The notes under the pieces are model-generated. The model saw nothing but the letters and a program-made list of their open reading frames with translations, was not told the origin of the DNA and ran no database searches. A program made the position numbers and the translations under genes. Below, in pieces: positions 26,868-35,722 of a DNA stretch of 64,000 nucleotides; position 1 is the first letter of the stretch, and the number at the start of each line of letters is the position of its first letter. This stretch comes from Hoylesella buccalis ATCC 35310. Lineage in GTDB: Bacteria; Bacteroidota; Bacteroidia; Bacteroidales; Bacteroidaceae. Where the stretch lies: the NCBI RefSeq assembly GCF_025151385.1, contig NZ_CP102287.1:744001-808000 (forward strand), read 5' to 3'.

Positions 26868-26898
26868 TAAAGGTATAAAAAAAGGTTCAACCTGCAAA
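26868..26898 (-). promoter_or_regulatory. Promoter of the hut operon
   Basis: On the minus strand TTTG (26895-26898), a 19-bp spacer and TACCTTTA (26868-26875), one base from the -7 consensus. The leader is about 40 nt. No local hut regulator gene is present. Confidence 0.6.
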
Positions 26899-27002
26899 AA
26901 AAATACATCTAAAGGATGATAAACATGACCTTCTTTTTTTTGAACGATGGTAAACACCCCACCCATGGACCTCACAGAATTGAATATTAAGGACGTAATG
27001 AT

Positions 27003-27360
27003 GATTTCCCCACAAGCTGTTCATCTTATTCTTGACTGGTAGGGTGAAAATGATGAAAAATATTTACTACCCTCTCAAATACTCGCGTATTTGCAACCAG
27101 ACGCATGATAGCACGCAAATACGCGAATTTTGCAGTATACTATGTGTCAGTAACTTAGGTATTCCTATGCCTGATGCGGGTTGTGAACATCAATGCTTTT
27201 ACACCCGAAAAGCAATGACTTTCAATAGAAAACCAATTGCTTTAACATGCCAAACTGTACCTTCTAGAAGACCAAAAGCAATGCTTTTAGGCGGACAGAC
27301 GCGAAATATGACCCAAAAACAGCTGCGTGATGGCGATTTTTTTTCTAGAATGAGAATTTA
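27003..27360 (-). repeat. Copy B of the ~350-bp intergenic element (inverted orientation)
   Basis: On the minus strand it begins with CATTCTAGAAAAAAAATCG (ending near 27359). Units follow at exactly 22-bp steps (minus-strand CATTG or CAATTG beginning at 27283, 27239, 27217 and 27195, with one degenerate unit at 27261). Then comes a perfect 11-bp hairpin (CGCGTATTTGC 27084-27094 with 27115-27125) and a right end CAAGAATAAGATG (about 27020-27035). A 109-codon open frame across it (27032-27361) has no coding character. It fills most of the 588-bp gap between ftcD and the helicase gene. Confidence 0.7.
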
Positions 27361-27413
27361 AAAAACTGAAATAATTCAACAAAATGCGCCTTGTATACGC
27401 TATCCTGCTCTTG

Positions 27414-29846
27414 CTATGACAGCACCTTGAATCGAGCAAACTTTAATAACAACTGCTTGGTTCCCGCATTTCTGAAGGCCACGGTGGCTTTTCGGTTCTC
27501 GCCATCACCCTCCAATCTGAGTACGGTGCCAATGCCGAAACGCTGGTGCTCAATGGTGCAGCCCTCTTGCAAGCCTGAGGCATCAGGACTGGAGGTAGAG
27601 GCTGCTACTGTTCGTCCACCGTTGGTCATGGCATCAGTTACCCGCTTAAAGTTCCCACCTGCCTGTTGGAGTTGGCGCTTAAAGGAGGATGAGAACGGGT
27701 CAACCGCCTGCACGGGACGCTGAATAGAGGTGATTTTTGGTTTGACATCGGCTTGGAATTGGCTGGCCACAGGTCTAGAGTTCTGCATGCGGTCACTATA
27801 TCGACGATTAACATCGCCCGAGAAGGAGCTTCTACTGTAAGGCGTATGGAATGAATCATCGGACGCTTCGACTTCGAATTCGGATTCTATGTGTATAAAA
27901 CGTGAATCAATGTCTTTGATAAATCTACTTGGCGTATCAAACTCCATCTTGCCAAATCGCCATCGGTTTTTGGCACTCGTCATGATACAATGCTTCTCTG
28001 CTCGGGTGATGGCCACATAGAGCAAACGGCGTTCTTCCTCCATCTCGCGCATCGAGCCCATCGACAGCGGACTTGGAAAAATGTTTTCTTCCAGTCCCAC
28101 GATGAAGACGGTGGGAAACTCCAGTCCCTTGGCGGCATGCACGGTCATCAGTGACACCCTACTCTCTTCGCCATCATCGCTGTCCAAATCAGTGAGCAAA
28201 GCAACCTCCTGAAGATAGTCAGTGAGATAAATTTCGTTTTCTCTACCCTCTTCTTTCTTGCTTTCACAGAAATCTTGCATACCCGCCAACAACTCTTCTA
28301 CGTTCTCTTGTCGGGCCAATCCTTCTGGATCGCTGTTGGAATAGATGTCGGCAATGAATCCACTTGTCTTCATAATCTCATTGCCCAACTGATATACGTC
28401 TGTGTTAGAGGCTTTTAAGATATATCCCTCTATGAGTTCTTTAAATCGATTGATTTTGCCAAGTGTGCCTTGATTCACCCCCTGGAGATATTGTGCAGGA
28501 TCGGATATGACCTGCCAGAAACTCACCGCATGGTTGCGTGCCGAGTCGGCTATCTTTTGGATTGTCACATTCCCGATGCCTCTGGTTGGGTAATTGATGA
28601 TGCGCTTGAAAGCCTCTTCATCATCAGGATTGACGACCAAACGAAAATAAGCGATGATGTCTTTAATCTCCTTGCGCTGATAAAAGCTCAAGCCGCCATA
28701 GATTCGGTATGGAATGTTTTGCTTTCGCATCTCCTCCTCGAAACTTCGGCTTTGTGCGTTTGTTCGGTACAAGATAGCAAAGTCGCTGTAGTGTGCGTTC
28801 TCTTGTCTGGCAATACGCTTGATGTCCTTGCAAACCACGAATGCCTCTTCCTTATCTGAGTAAACGGGTTTAAAGATAATCTTCTCCCCCTCATCGTTCT
28901 CACTGAACACATCTTTGGGTATTTGCCGTTCGTTGTGCTTGATTAAGCTATTGGCTGCCTGCACGATTTTCTGTGTAGATCGGTAGTTTTGCTGTAGCTT
29001 GAAGAGGCGCGAACCTTCGTATATCTGTTGGAAATCCAAGATGTTATCGATGTTGGCTCCACGAAATCCGTAGATACTTTGCGCGTCATCGCCCACCACG
29101 CAGATGTGACGATGTTCTTTGGTCAGCAGCCATACGATGCATTGCTGGGCATAGTTGGTGTCTTGATATTCGTCAACCAGCACATATTGAAAGCGCTGGC
29201 AATATTTTTGTCGGATGTCTTCATGCTCTTTCAGCAACTGGTGGGTCAGAACAAGCAAGTCGTCAAAGTCCATGGCATTGGCCTTACGGCATCGCTGTAC
29301 ATAAGCCTCGTAAACGGGATGAAGCTCGGGCATGCGACTGTTTCGGTCGCGATTCATGAATTCTGATCTACTGGAATAATCGCGAGGCATGATGAGTTGG
29401 TTTTTGGCTTTGCTGATAATGGCATGTACGCTGGCTGGCCTGTACTGCTTGTCGTCGAGCCCCATTTCCTTGATGATGGTTTTGAGCAGCGACCGAGAGT
29501 CACTTTCGTCATAGATGGTAAAGCCCGAAGTGTAGCCAATGGCGTCAGCCTCAATGCGTAAAATGCGAGAAAAAATGGAGTGAAAAGTCCCCATTTGGAT
29601 GTATCTGGCTGTCTCTTGCCCAATCAACTGTGCGATGCGCTGCTTCATCTCGTTAGCCGCTTTGTTGGTAAACGTCAATGCTAAGATGGACCAGGGCTTC
29701 AAACCTTGTTGTACCAAATAAGCTATTTTGTAAGTCAACACACGCGTCTTGCCCGACCCAGCACCTGCGATAACCAGTTGTGGACCGTCGTTATAAGTAA
29801 CAGCCAAGCGCTGTTCTTGGTTTAATTGCGACAATAAATCTTTCAT
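27414..29846 (-). CDS. pcrA: UvrD/PcrA-type ATP-dependent DNA helicase
   Basis: Superfamily 1A 3'-to-5' helicase for repair and replication restart. 810 residues. Motifs in order: Q-motif LNQEQRLAV, Walker A AGAGSGKT (about 27-34), LTFTNKAANEMK, DEYQDTNYAQ (Walker B), GDDAQSIYGFRGA, QNYRSTQKIV, VSLMTVHAAKGLEFPTVFIVG, and EERRLLYVAITRAEK. A C-terminal tudor-like segment resembles that of PcrA (GCTIEHQRFGIGTVLRLEG). The start codon overlaps the mtgA stop codon (ATGA), so the two genes are translationally coupled. uvrD is an equally valid name. Confidence 0.94.
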   Translation of the reverse strand: MKDLLSQLNQEQRLAVTYNDGPQLVIAGAGSGKTRVLTYKIAYLVQQGLKPWSILALTFTNKAANEMKQRIAQLIGQETARYIQMGTFHSIFSRILRIEADAIGYTSGFTIYDESDSRSLLKTIIKEMGLDDKQYRPASVHAIISKAKNQLIMPRDYSSRSEFMNRDRNSRMPELHPVYEAYVQRCRKANAMDFDDLLVLTHQLLKEHEDIRQKYCQRFQYVLVDEYQDTNYAQQCIVWLLTKEHRHICVVGDDAQSIYGFRGANIDNILDFQQIYEGSRLFKLQQNYRSTQKIVQAANSLIKHNERQIPKDVFSENDEGEKIIFKPVYSDKEEAFVVCKDIKRIARQENAHYSDFAILYRTNAQSRSFEEEMRKQNIPYRIYGGLSFYQRKEIKDIIAYFRLVVNPDDEEAFKRIINYPTRGIGNVTIQKIADSARNHAVSFWQVISDPAQYLQGVNQGTLGKINRFKELIEGYILKASNTDVYQLGNEIMKTSGFIADIYSNSDPEGLARQENVEELLAGMQDFCESKKEEGRENEIYLTDYLQEVALLTDLDSDDGEESRVSLMTVHAAKGLEFPTVFIVGLEENIFPSPLSMGSMREMEEERRLLYVAITRAEKHCIMTSAKNRWRFGKMEFDTPSRFIKDIDSRFIHIESEFEVEASDDSFHTPYSRSSFSGDVNRRYSDRMQNSRPVASQFQADVKPKITSIQRPVQAVDPFSSSFKRQLQQAGGNFKRVTDAMTNGGRTVAASTSSPDASGLQEGCTIEHQRFGIGTVLRLEGDGENRKATVAFRNAGTKQLLLKFARFKVLS

Positions 29847-30571
29847 CTTTTCTTGTGGTAGATGCCTCCTTTAGTGGTGTTTGGATCAATATCCTCTCCT
29901 TCTTTTGGGAATGACGGAATGAATTTCATCTCATGCTCTATCTTTCTTTGTCTTAACCGGACATACCCACTGGGGGCTTTGCTGCTGAATCGAATGGGGT
30001 TTGGCAGTGTCGCAGCGATGAGTGCGCATTCTGATCGCGACAGATCACTGGCTGTTTTTCCGAAATGATAGCGTGCTACGGCATCCACTCCATAAATCAT
30101 GTCCCCCATTTCGATGGAATTCAAGTACACCTCCATGATGCGTTGTTTGCTCCATATCAACTCAATGAGTGCGGTGAAGTAAACTTCAAAACCTTTTCTA
30201 ACCCACGAACGACCAGGCCAAAGAAATACGTTTTTTGCCGTTTGTTGCGTAATTGTGCTTGCTCCACGCTTCTTTCCCGTCTTGTTTTTGATGTTATGAA
30301 CCGCAGCTTTCTCGATGGCATTGTAGTCAAAACCATGGTGCAACAAGAACCGTTGGTCCTCACTGGCCATCACAGCAACAGGCATGTGTCGTGAAATATC
30401 GTCCATTGCCACCCAATGGTGATGCATCTTGAGTTCTCCTTTCTCGAAGCATCGAATCACCATCAAGGGGGTTATGTAGACGGGTATGAACCGGTAGGCG
30501 ACAACAGTGAGGATTGATGTTGCCAAAAAGAGGACAATAGCCCAACGAAAAAATGATGCGATTTTCTTCAT
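29843..30571 (-). CDS. mtgA: Monofunctional biosynthetic peptidoglycan transglycosylase
   Basis: GT51 enzyme polymerising lipid II into glycan strands. 242 residues with one N-terminal membrane anchor (about residues 8-27). Family motifs: VMASEDQRFLLHHGFD (catalytic Glu in motif 1), KKRGASTITQQTAKNVFLWP (motif 2), RKGFEVYFTALIELIWSKQR with IMEVYLNSIEMG (motif 3, second Glu region), and YGVDAVARYHFGK. It has no transpeptidase domain, hence monofunctional. It overlaps the helicase start by 4 nt and lies just downstream of the OmpA gene's terminator. Confidence 0.95.
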   Translation of the reverse strand: MKKIASFFRWAIVLFLATSILTVVAYRFIPVYITPLMVIRCFEKGELKMHHHWVAMDDISRHMPVAVMASEDQRFLLHHGFDYNAIEKAAVHNIKNKTGKKRGASTITQQTAKNVFLWPGRSWVRKGFEVYFTALIELIWSKQRIMEVYLNSIEMGDMIYGVDAVARYHFGKTASDLSRSECALIAATLPNPIRFSSKAPSGYVRLRQRKIEHEMKFIPSFPKEGEDIDPNTTKGGIYHKKR

Positions 30572-30578
30572 GTTTCAA

Positions 30579-30607
30579 CGAAAAAGGGGTACCTTGTAGC
30601 ACCCCTT
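30579..30607 (-). terminator. Terminator of the OmpA-lipoprotein gene
   Basis: AAGGGGT (30584-30590) pairs with ACCCCTT (30601-30607), loop 10 nt. On the minus strand TTTTT follows directly. It lies between the OmpA gene stop and the mtgA start, so mtgA needs read-through or a promoter I could not identify. Confidence 0.7.
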
Positions 30608-30629
30608 ATGATATTTACCTAAAAATATA

Positions 30630-31307
30630 TTAGTTAAGAGTTCCAGCATTTGCAGCTTCAACCATAGCCGGACTGGCATAGAGGAATACCTCCACGCGGC
30701 GGTTAAGCTGTCGCCCAGCCTTGGTGCCATTGTCGGCCACGGGCTGTGTACTGCCCTGTCCTACCACATTCTGGAACTGACTGGACGGAACGCCACAGCT
30801 CTTGAGATAGTTCACCACGCTGCGGGCACGATCGTTACTCAATGGAATGTTGATGCCGTCATTACCGGTTGAGTCGGTATGCCCATAAACATCAATGTGG
30901 CAATCCTTGTTTTTCTTCAAAACGGTAGAGAACTTTGCCAACTCATTCTTGCTGGTTTGATTTAAATTAGCCTTGCTGCTGGCGAACAAAATGCCGCTGT
31001 CAAAGGTAACCTTTACGGCATCAAGGCCGTTTTTATCTTTCACCTCTTCTACCTTAGCATTCTCCACTTGTGCAGCTGTTTCTTGCGCTACTTTATCCAT
31101 GTGACGGCCAATCATAGCACCAGCGCCAGCTCCTACCGCGCCACCAATGGCTGCTCCAACGCCAGCGTTACCAGCTATCTTGCCAATAATGGCTCCTAAA
31201 GCGGCACCACCGCCAGCACCTGCCAAAGCTCCGGTTCCCTGTTTTGTAGAACAACTAAAGACGGTTAAAAGGCAAAGAGCCAATGTCATAAATTTCATTT
31301 TCTTCAT
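30630..31307 (-). CDS. OmpA-family outer-membrane lipoprotein
   Basis: About 225 residues from ATG 31305-31307. It has a lipoprotein signal ending in LLTVFSC, then a glycine-zipper segment at about 22-68 (alternating Gly/Ala, GAIIGKIAGNAGVGAAIGG) that likely inserts in or lies along the outer membrane. A C-terminal OmpA domain spans about 100-215. Peptidoglycan-binding residues are in DVYGHTDSTG and LSNDRARSVVNYL, with NRRVEVFL at the end. The arrangement matches YiaD-type proteins. It stands alone on its transcript, divergent from proS. Confidence 0.93.
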   Translation of the reverse strand: MKKMKFMTLALCLLTVFSCSTKQGTGALAGAGGGAALGAIIGKIAGNAGVGAAIGGAVGAGAGAMIGRHMDKVAQETAAQVENAKVEEVKDKNGLDAVKVTFDSGILFASSKANLNQTSKNELAKFSTVLKKNKDCHIDVYGHTDSTGNDGINIPLSNDRARSVVNYLKSCGVPSSQFQNVVGQGSTQPVADNGTKAGRQLNRRVEVFLYASPAMVEAANAGTLN

Positions 31308-31340
31308 AATCACTCAGTTTTGTGTTTATATTTATAGTTG

Positions 31341-31348
31341 CAAAGATA
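31341..31348 (-). promoter_or_regulatory. -7 box for the OmpA-lipoprotein gene
   Basis: TATCTTTG on the minus strand fits TAnnTTTG and gives a leader of about 30 nt. The -33 box is not convincing. Confidence 0.45.
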
Positions 31349-31391
31349 ATTCTTTTTATTGCATTATCATGCCCAAGTCAACAATTTTTTG

Positions 31392-31399
31392 TAATTTTG
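31392..31399 (+). promoter_or_regulatory. -7 box for proS
   Basis: TAATTTTG followed by C fits the consensus and gives a leader of about 95 nt. The -33 box is weak and no T-box is visible. Confidence 0.45.
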
Positions 31400-31501
31400 C
31401 GACAAATTTAAGCAATACAAACTTATGGTCAAAAGGGATATCACTAAAATGTAATATGAATTTCCCTATCGTAGAAGTAAATAACTATTCATCAAGATAA
31501 C

Positions 31502-32983
31502 ATGGCAAAAGAATTAAAAGATTTGACCAAAAGGTCGGAAAACTATAGTCAGTGGTATAATGATTTGGTTGTTAAGGCCGATTTGGCTGAACAATCGGCA
31601 GTGCGTGGCTGCATGGTCATCAAGCCATACGGCTACGCCATCTGGGAAAAAATGCAGCAACAGTTGGACAAGATGTTTAAGGAAACGGGAGCACAAAATG
31701 CTTATTTCCCACTTTTAATACCCAAATCATTCCTGAGTCGCGAGGCTGAACACGTGAAAGGGTTTGCGAAAGAATGTGCGGTTGTTACACACTATCGACT
31801 TAAATCATCAGAAACAGGCGACAGTGTGGAAGTTGATCCCGCTGCAAAACTGGAAGAAGAGCTGATTATTCGCCCTACCTCAGAAACCATTATATGGAAT
31901 ACATATAAGAACTGGATACAATCTTGGCGCGACCTGCCATTGATGTGCAACCAGTGGTGCAACGTCATGCGCTGGGAAATGCGTACACGTCCATTCCTAA
32001 GAACATCAGAATTTTTATGGCAAGAAGGCCACACTGCCCACGCAACGCGTGAGGAAGCGGAAGAAGAAGCACAGAAGATGCTCAAGGTATATGCCGACTT
32101 TGCTGAACAATGGATGGCCGTTCCCGTAGTGCAGGGTGTGAAGAGCGAAACCGAACGCTTTGCAGGAGCCTTGGATACTTATACCATTGAGGCCATGATG
32201 CAAGACGGAAAAGCATTACAGAGCGGTACCAGTCATTTCTTAGGTCAAAACTTTGCCAAATCATTTGATGTCACCTATTTAAATAAGGAGAATAAACCAG
32301 AATATGTGTGGGCGACAAGTTGGGGTGTATCTACACGACTGATTGGCGCACTCATCATGACCCACTCTGATGATAATGGTTTGGTATTGCCTCCAAAGCT
32401 GGCCCCCATACAGGTCGTCATTATTCCAATCGCTAAGAATGAGGAGCAGCTCAAGGCCATTTCTGATAAGCTGAATCCGTTTATGGAGGACATGAAAAAG
32501 CTTGGCATCACCGTGAAATACGATGACAGCAACAACAAACGTCCGGGATTCAAGTTTGCGGATTACGAGTTAAAAGGTGTTCCTGTGCGCCTGGTTATGG
32601 GTGGCAGAGATCTTGAAAACAACACGATTGAAGTGATGCGCCGCGACACTTTAGAGAAAGAAACCATTCCTGTTGAAGGATTGGCCGACTACATCAATAA
32701 GCTGCTTGACGACATTCAAGCAAACATTCTGAAGAAAGCCAAAGACTATCGTGACGCTCATATTTATGAATGCGATAACTATGACGAGTTTAAGGAGAAG
32801 ATAAAAGATGGTGGTTTCTTCCTTTGTCACTGGGATGGAACCGAAGAGACCGAGGCCAAGATTAAAGAAGAGACACAAGCAACCATTCGCTGTGTCCCAT
32901 TTGGCTTTGAACAAACACCAGGTGTAGACATGGTTTCAGGTAAACCAGCTAAACATCGTGTTATCATTGCTCGCAGCTATTAA
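31502..32983 (+). CDS. proS: Prolyl-tRNA synthetase
   Basis: Charges tRNA-Pro. 493 residues, the short archaeal/eukaryotic-type enzyme without the editing insertion found in E. coli ProRS. Class II motifs: motif 1 with [12 protein letters not shown], motif 2 in [20 protein letters not shown] with [21 protein letters not shown], the proline pocket HTAHAT, and motif 3 in [13 protein letters not shown]. The C-terminal anticodon-binding domain is followed by the family's extra C-terminal domain ending in a Tyr (RSY). The gene ends 16 nt before the transporter gene. Confidence 0.97.
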   Translation: MAKELKDLTKRSENYSQWYNDLVVKADLAEQSAVRGCMVIKPYGYAIWEKMQQQLDKMFKETGAQNAYFPLLIPKSFLSREAEHVKGFAKECAVVTHYRLKSSETGDSVEVDPAAKLEEELIIRPTSETIIWNTYKNWIQSWRDLPLMCNQWCNVMRWEMRTRPFLRTSEFLWQEGHTAHATREEAEEEAQKMLKVYADFAEQWMAVPVVQGVKSETERFAGALDTYTIEAMMQDGKALQSGTSHFLGQNFAKSFDVTYLNKENKPEYVWATSWGVSTRLIGALIMTHSDDNGLVLPPKLAPIQVVIIPIAKNEEQLKAISDKLNPFMEDMKKLGITVKYDDSNNKRPGFKFADYELKGVPVRLVMGGRDLENNTIEVMRRDTLEKETIPVEGLADYINKLLDDIQANILKKAKDYRDAHIYECDNYDEFKEKIKDGGFFLCHWDGTEETEAKIKEETQATIRCVPFGFEQTPGVDMVSGKPAKHRVIIARSY

Positions 32984-32999
32984 TTATAAAACCACAGAC

Positions 33000-34688
33000 A
33001 TGGACTGGATAATTGAATTGTTTACCAACAACGAGTCAGTTGCGCACATTGTTTTACTCTACGCAAGTGTCATCGCTGTTGGCGTTTTATTGGGAAAAGT
33101 TAAGATAGGTGGCATCTCTTTAGGCGTTACCTTCGTGCTCTTTGCCGGCATTGTTGCGGGACACATTGGATTCACCGCACCTGTCAGTCTGCTGACATTC
33201 ATTCAGGATTTTGGTCTGATTCTATTCGTTTTCTGTATCGGATTACAAGTAGGTCCTGGCTTTTTTGAAAGTTTCAAACGTGGCGGTGTCACCCTCAACA
33301 TGCTTACCACAACGGCTGTTTTGCTCAACATCGCCGTGATGTTTGCCTGTTATTTCATCTTTTTCGACACCTCTGATGTGACCAATCTGCCCATGATGGT
33401 AGGAACGCTTTATGGCGCTGTAACCAATACACCTGGATTGGGAGCTGCTAACGAGGCGCTTACCTCCGTTTTTACAAATGGTAACGTTCCACAAATAGCC
33501 AGTGGTTATGCCTGCGCTTATCCACTTGGCGTGTTGGGTATCATCGCTGCAACCATTGCCATACGCTTCATTTGCAAAATTAACTTGAATGAAGAAGAAG
33601 ACAAACTGATGCAAACAGAAGAAGACAACACGTCTGTCAAGCCGTGCCAAATTCGTCTTAGCGTGGACAACACCTACATCGAGGGACGATCGTTGCACGA
33701 GATTTCAGAATTCCTGAATCGAGAATTCATCTGTTCGAGACTGAAACACGATGACATCATCCAGATACCAAATGGTGAAACCGTGGTGCACAAAGGCGAC
33801 GAGATGCTCATCGTTTGTGCTGAGTCAGACGCTGAGGTCATCAAGAGCTTTGGACATGTTGCAGAGTTGCCTTGGGTTGAAGAAGAAAAGAAACAACCTA
33901 TGATTTCTAAACGAGTAGTCATTACGAATCCGTCGATGAATGGAAAGGTACTGGGCAAGATGCATTTCTCCAGTATTTACGGTGTTAACATCACGAGAAT
34001 CACGCGTCAGGGCATCGACTTGTTTGCCAGTCACGACCTTCACCTGCACGTAGGCGACCGCATCATGATGGTAGGACATGAAGAAAACGTCAATCGCGTA
34101 GAACGCATGATGGGCAACTCCATGCGACGACTCAACGCACCTAACATTGCAACCATCTTCATTGGTATCTTTATAGGAATCCTGTTTGGTAGTTTCCCCA
34201 TTGCCATTCCTGGCATGCCTGTCCCCATGAAACTGGGTCTTGCAGGCGGTCCGTTGATCATCGCTATCTTGATTGGGCGCTATGGCTATAGAATGAAGCT
34301 TGTGACTTATACCACAACATCGGCTAACATGATGCTGCGTGAGATTGGTTTGGTTCTTTTTTTAGCCAGTGTGGGTATCAAAGCCGGAGATGGATTTGTT
34401 AACACAGTTATTCAAGGTGACGGATTGAAGTACGTCTACACAGGTATTCTGATCACCGTCATTCCCATTCTTATTGTCGGCACCATTGCCCGTTTGAAGT
34501 ATAAATTCAACTATTTCACCATTATGGGCATGATAGCAGGTACATATACCGATCCACCTGCGCTGGCATACGCCAATCAAGTTTGTTCGCATGACGCACC
34601 ATCAACGGGTTATTCCACTGTTTATCCGTTAAGCATGTTCCTCCGAATCTTCACAGCTCAGCTGATTGTTCTGTTCTGCTGTGGATGA
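33000..34688 (+). CDS. YidE/YbjL-type putative transporter with RCK_C domains
   Basis: 562 residues from ATG 33000; an earlier in-frame ATG at 32958 lies inside proS and was not used. The family is the AspT/YidE/YbjL antiporter group: five N-terminal membrane helices ([16 protein letters not shown] motif near 140), two cytoplasmic RCK_C (TrkA-C-like) domains at about 205-385, and a second set of helices at about 390-560 holding the mirrored motif [13 protein letters not shown]. The duplication and the acidic or proline-containing motif in each half are characteristic. The substrate is unknown; AspT itself exchanges aspartate for alanine. Confidence 0.9.
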   Translation: MDWIIELFTNNESVAHIVLLYASVIAVGVLLGKVKIGGISLGVTFVLFAGIVAGHIGFTAPVSLLTFIQDFGLILFVFCIGLQVGPGFFESFKRGGVTLNMLTTTAVLLNIAVMFACYFIFFDTSDVTNLPMMVGTLYGAVTNTPGLGAANEALTSVFTNGNVPQIASGYACAYPLGVLGIIAATIAIRFICKINLNEEEDKLMQTEEDNTSVKPCQIRLSVDNTYIEGRSLHEISEFLNREFICSRLKHDDIIQIPNGETVVHKGDEMLIVCAESDAEVIKSFGHVAELPWVEEEKKQPMISKRVVITNPSMNGKVLGKMHFSSIYGVNITRITRQGIDLFASHDLHLHVGDRIMMVGHEENVNRVERMMGNSMRRLNAPNIATIFIGIFIGILFGSFPIAIPGMPVPMKLGLAGGPLIIAILIGRYGYRMKLVTYTTTSANMMLREIGLVLFLASVGIKAGDGFVNTVIQGDGLKYVYTGILITVIPILIVGTIARLKYKFNYFTIMGMIAGTYTDPPALAYANQVCSHDAPSTGYSTVYPLSMFLRIFTAQLIVLFCCG

Positions 34689-34714
34689 TGTAAATTAGGA
34701 TATTACCCTTTCTA

Positions 34715-34805
34715 AAATTAATTTAGCATATAAGTCAGTCTGCAAGATGTAAACTTCATCTTCAACAACTCTTACTGCAGAATGATTTATATGCTAAATT
34801 AATTT
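34715..34805. repeat. 91-bp element with perfect 19-bp inverted ends
   Basis: The left arm (34715-34733, AAATTAATTTAGCATATAA) and the right arm (34787-34805) are exact reverse complements. A 53-bp interior holds a further AAGATG/CATCTT hairpin. It begins 27 nt after the transporter stop codon. It may be a MITE-like insertion, since it has terminal inverted repeats, or an extended 3' stem. No clear target duplication flanks it. Confidence 0.65.
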
Positions 34806-35013
34806 CACTCGTTTAACTTAAGTACTTATGATATGATCTATCAACCTACCTTATAGATGGAACGTATCAACCAAGAATAACTGAACCAACAAGTACTTTA
34901 TATTTCTATTCAAATTTGTTTTTACTACATCACTGCCGAACATTATTAATAGAATACTGCACAAATCAATGTCCGCTTTTTTTATCAAAAAATAGCTCAA
35001 AAACGGCACTTAA

Positions 35014-35363
35014 AAACTTTCAATCTAGAAAAAATCAATAGGCTTGCAGGAAGCACATCATTCATTATTTTTCCTAAAAATCGATTTCATTGCACAAAAG
35101 CAATGAGCTTATTCGATAAAAGGCAACACTTAATCAGTCATGTAACATGCTTTTGGATGGCAAATGCTTGTTAATTGCGCGCTAAAAACAATGTTTTTAA
35201 GCTTAAACAGTTTGAAAAACAGATCAGAAAATCTTTGTTTTAGCAACAACTCGTTGATTAACAGATACATAAACAAATCGCTCATATTTGCCGTATTTGC
35301 AATCGTAAGTTTGTTTGTTTGCAAATACGCCAAAGAATAAGATGTTCGTTGTCAAGAAAATTC
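35014..35363 (+). repeat. Copy C of the ~350-bp intergenic element
   Basis: The left end is AAACTTTCAATCTAGAAA (from 35014). Five units begin at 35101, 35124, 35146, 35167 and 35189 (CAATGAGCTT, CAACACTTAA, CATGCTTTTG, CTTGTTAATT, CAATGTTTTT). A 15-bp hairpin with one mismatch has arms 35288-35302 and 35319-35333 (CGTATTTGCAA). The right end AAGAATAAGATG...GTTGTCAAGAAAATTC stops at 35363. It aligns along its whole length with copy E. Confidence 0.75.
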
Positions 35364-35542
35364 ATCATAACTACTAATTGCTTTTTCATTCAGCCCACGA
35401 ATGAAAAGCGTTCGCATGAAATCTTCGACAACATGTCTATCGCTTACTGGCTATGAATGCCTGTCTGCGCTTTGTTTGAGAAAAGTCGCTGGAATTTGAG
35501 CTTAAAGTCAGCTATTTATTTCTGTTTACCAACTTTTTATCT

Positions 35543-35550
35543 TAATTTTG
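35543..35550 (+). promoter_or_regulatory. -7 box for the mannan locus
   Basis: TAATTTTG followed by C fits the Bacteroidetes -7 element. The -33 position shows only a weak TTCTG. The predicted leader before susC is about 170 nt. Confidence 0.45.
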
Positions 35551-35722
35551 CATCCTACTATTCTAAGACATTTGTGAAAAATGACTTTAGAAAAGCTATT
35601 ACTAAATGCATAAACTAGATGACGAACTAAACTGGAAATTGATTTCTAATCAACTTCAAAACTGTGTTGTCAAAAGCATAACAATAAAATAAGTCTAACA
35701 ATTTTAATTTAAAAGTAAACAA

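Larger units (their letters stand above)
34689..35722. other. 1.03-kb intergenic region before the mannan locus
   Basis: No credible gene. It holds a 91-bp inverted-repeat structure (34715-34805), copy C of the 350-bp element (35014-35363), a small hairpin directly after it (35380-35391 with 35399-35409), and a -7 box for susC with a leader of about 170 nt. Confidence 0.75.

Noticed and set aside
26826..26975. N-terminal extension of FtcD by 50 residues
   Set aside because: It would cover the operon promoter and leader and has no similarity to the enzyme; the conserved start is the ATG at 26823-26825.
27032..27361. 109-codon open frame between ftcD and the helicase gene
   Set aside because: It coincides with copy B of the non-coding element, lacks a ribosome-binding site and has no recognisable protein character; copies C and E have no matching frame.
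32958..32999. Upstream start for the YidE-type transporter inside proS
   Set aside because: It adds 14 residues overlapping proS; the ATG at 33000 begins directly before the first membrane helix.
35130..35333. 67-codon minus-strand frame upstream of susC
   Set aside because: It lies inside copy C of the repeat element and is not kept in the other copies.
35543..35722. Riboswitch or T-box in the long susC leader
   Set aside because: No conserved core of a known riboswitch or T-box was recognised in the 170-nt AT-rich leader.
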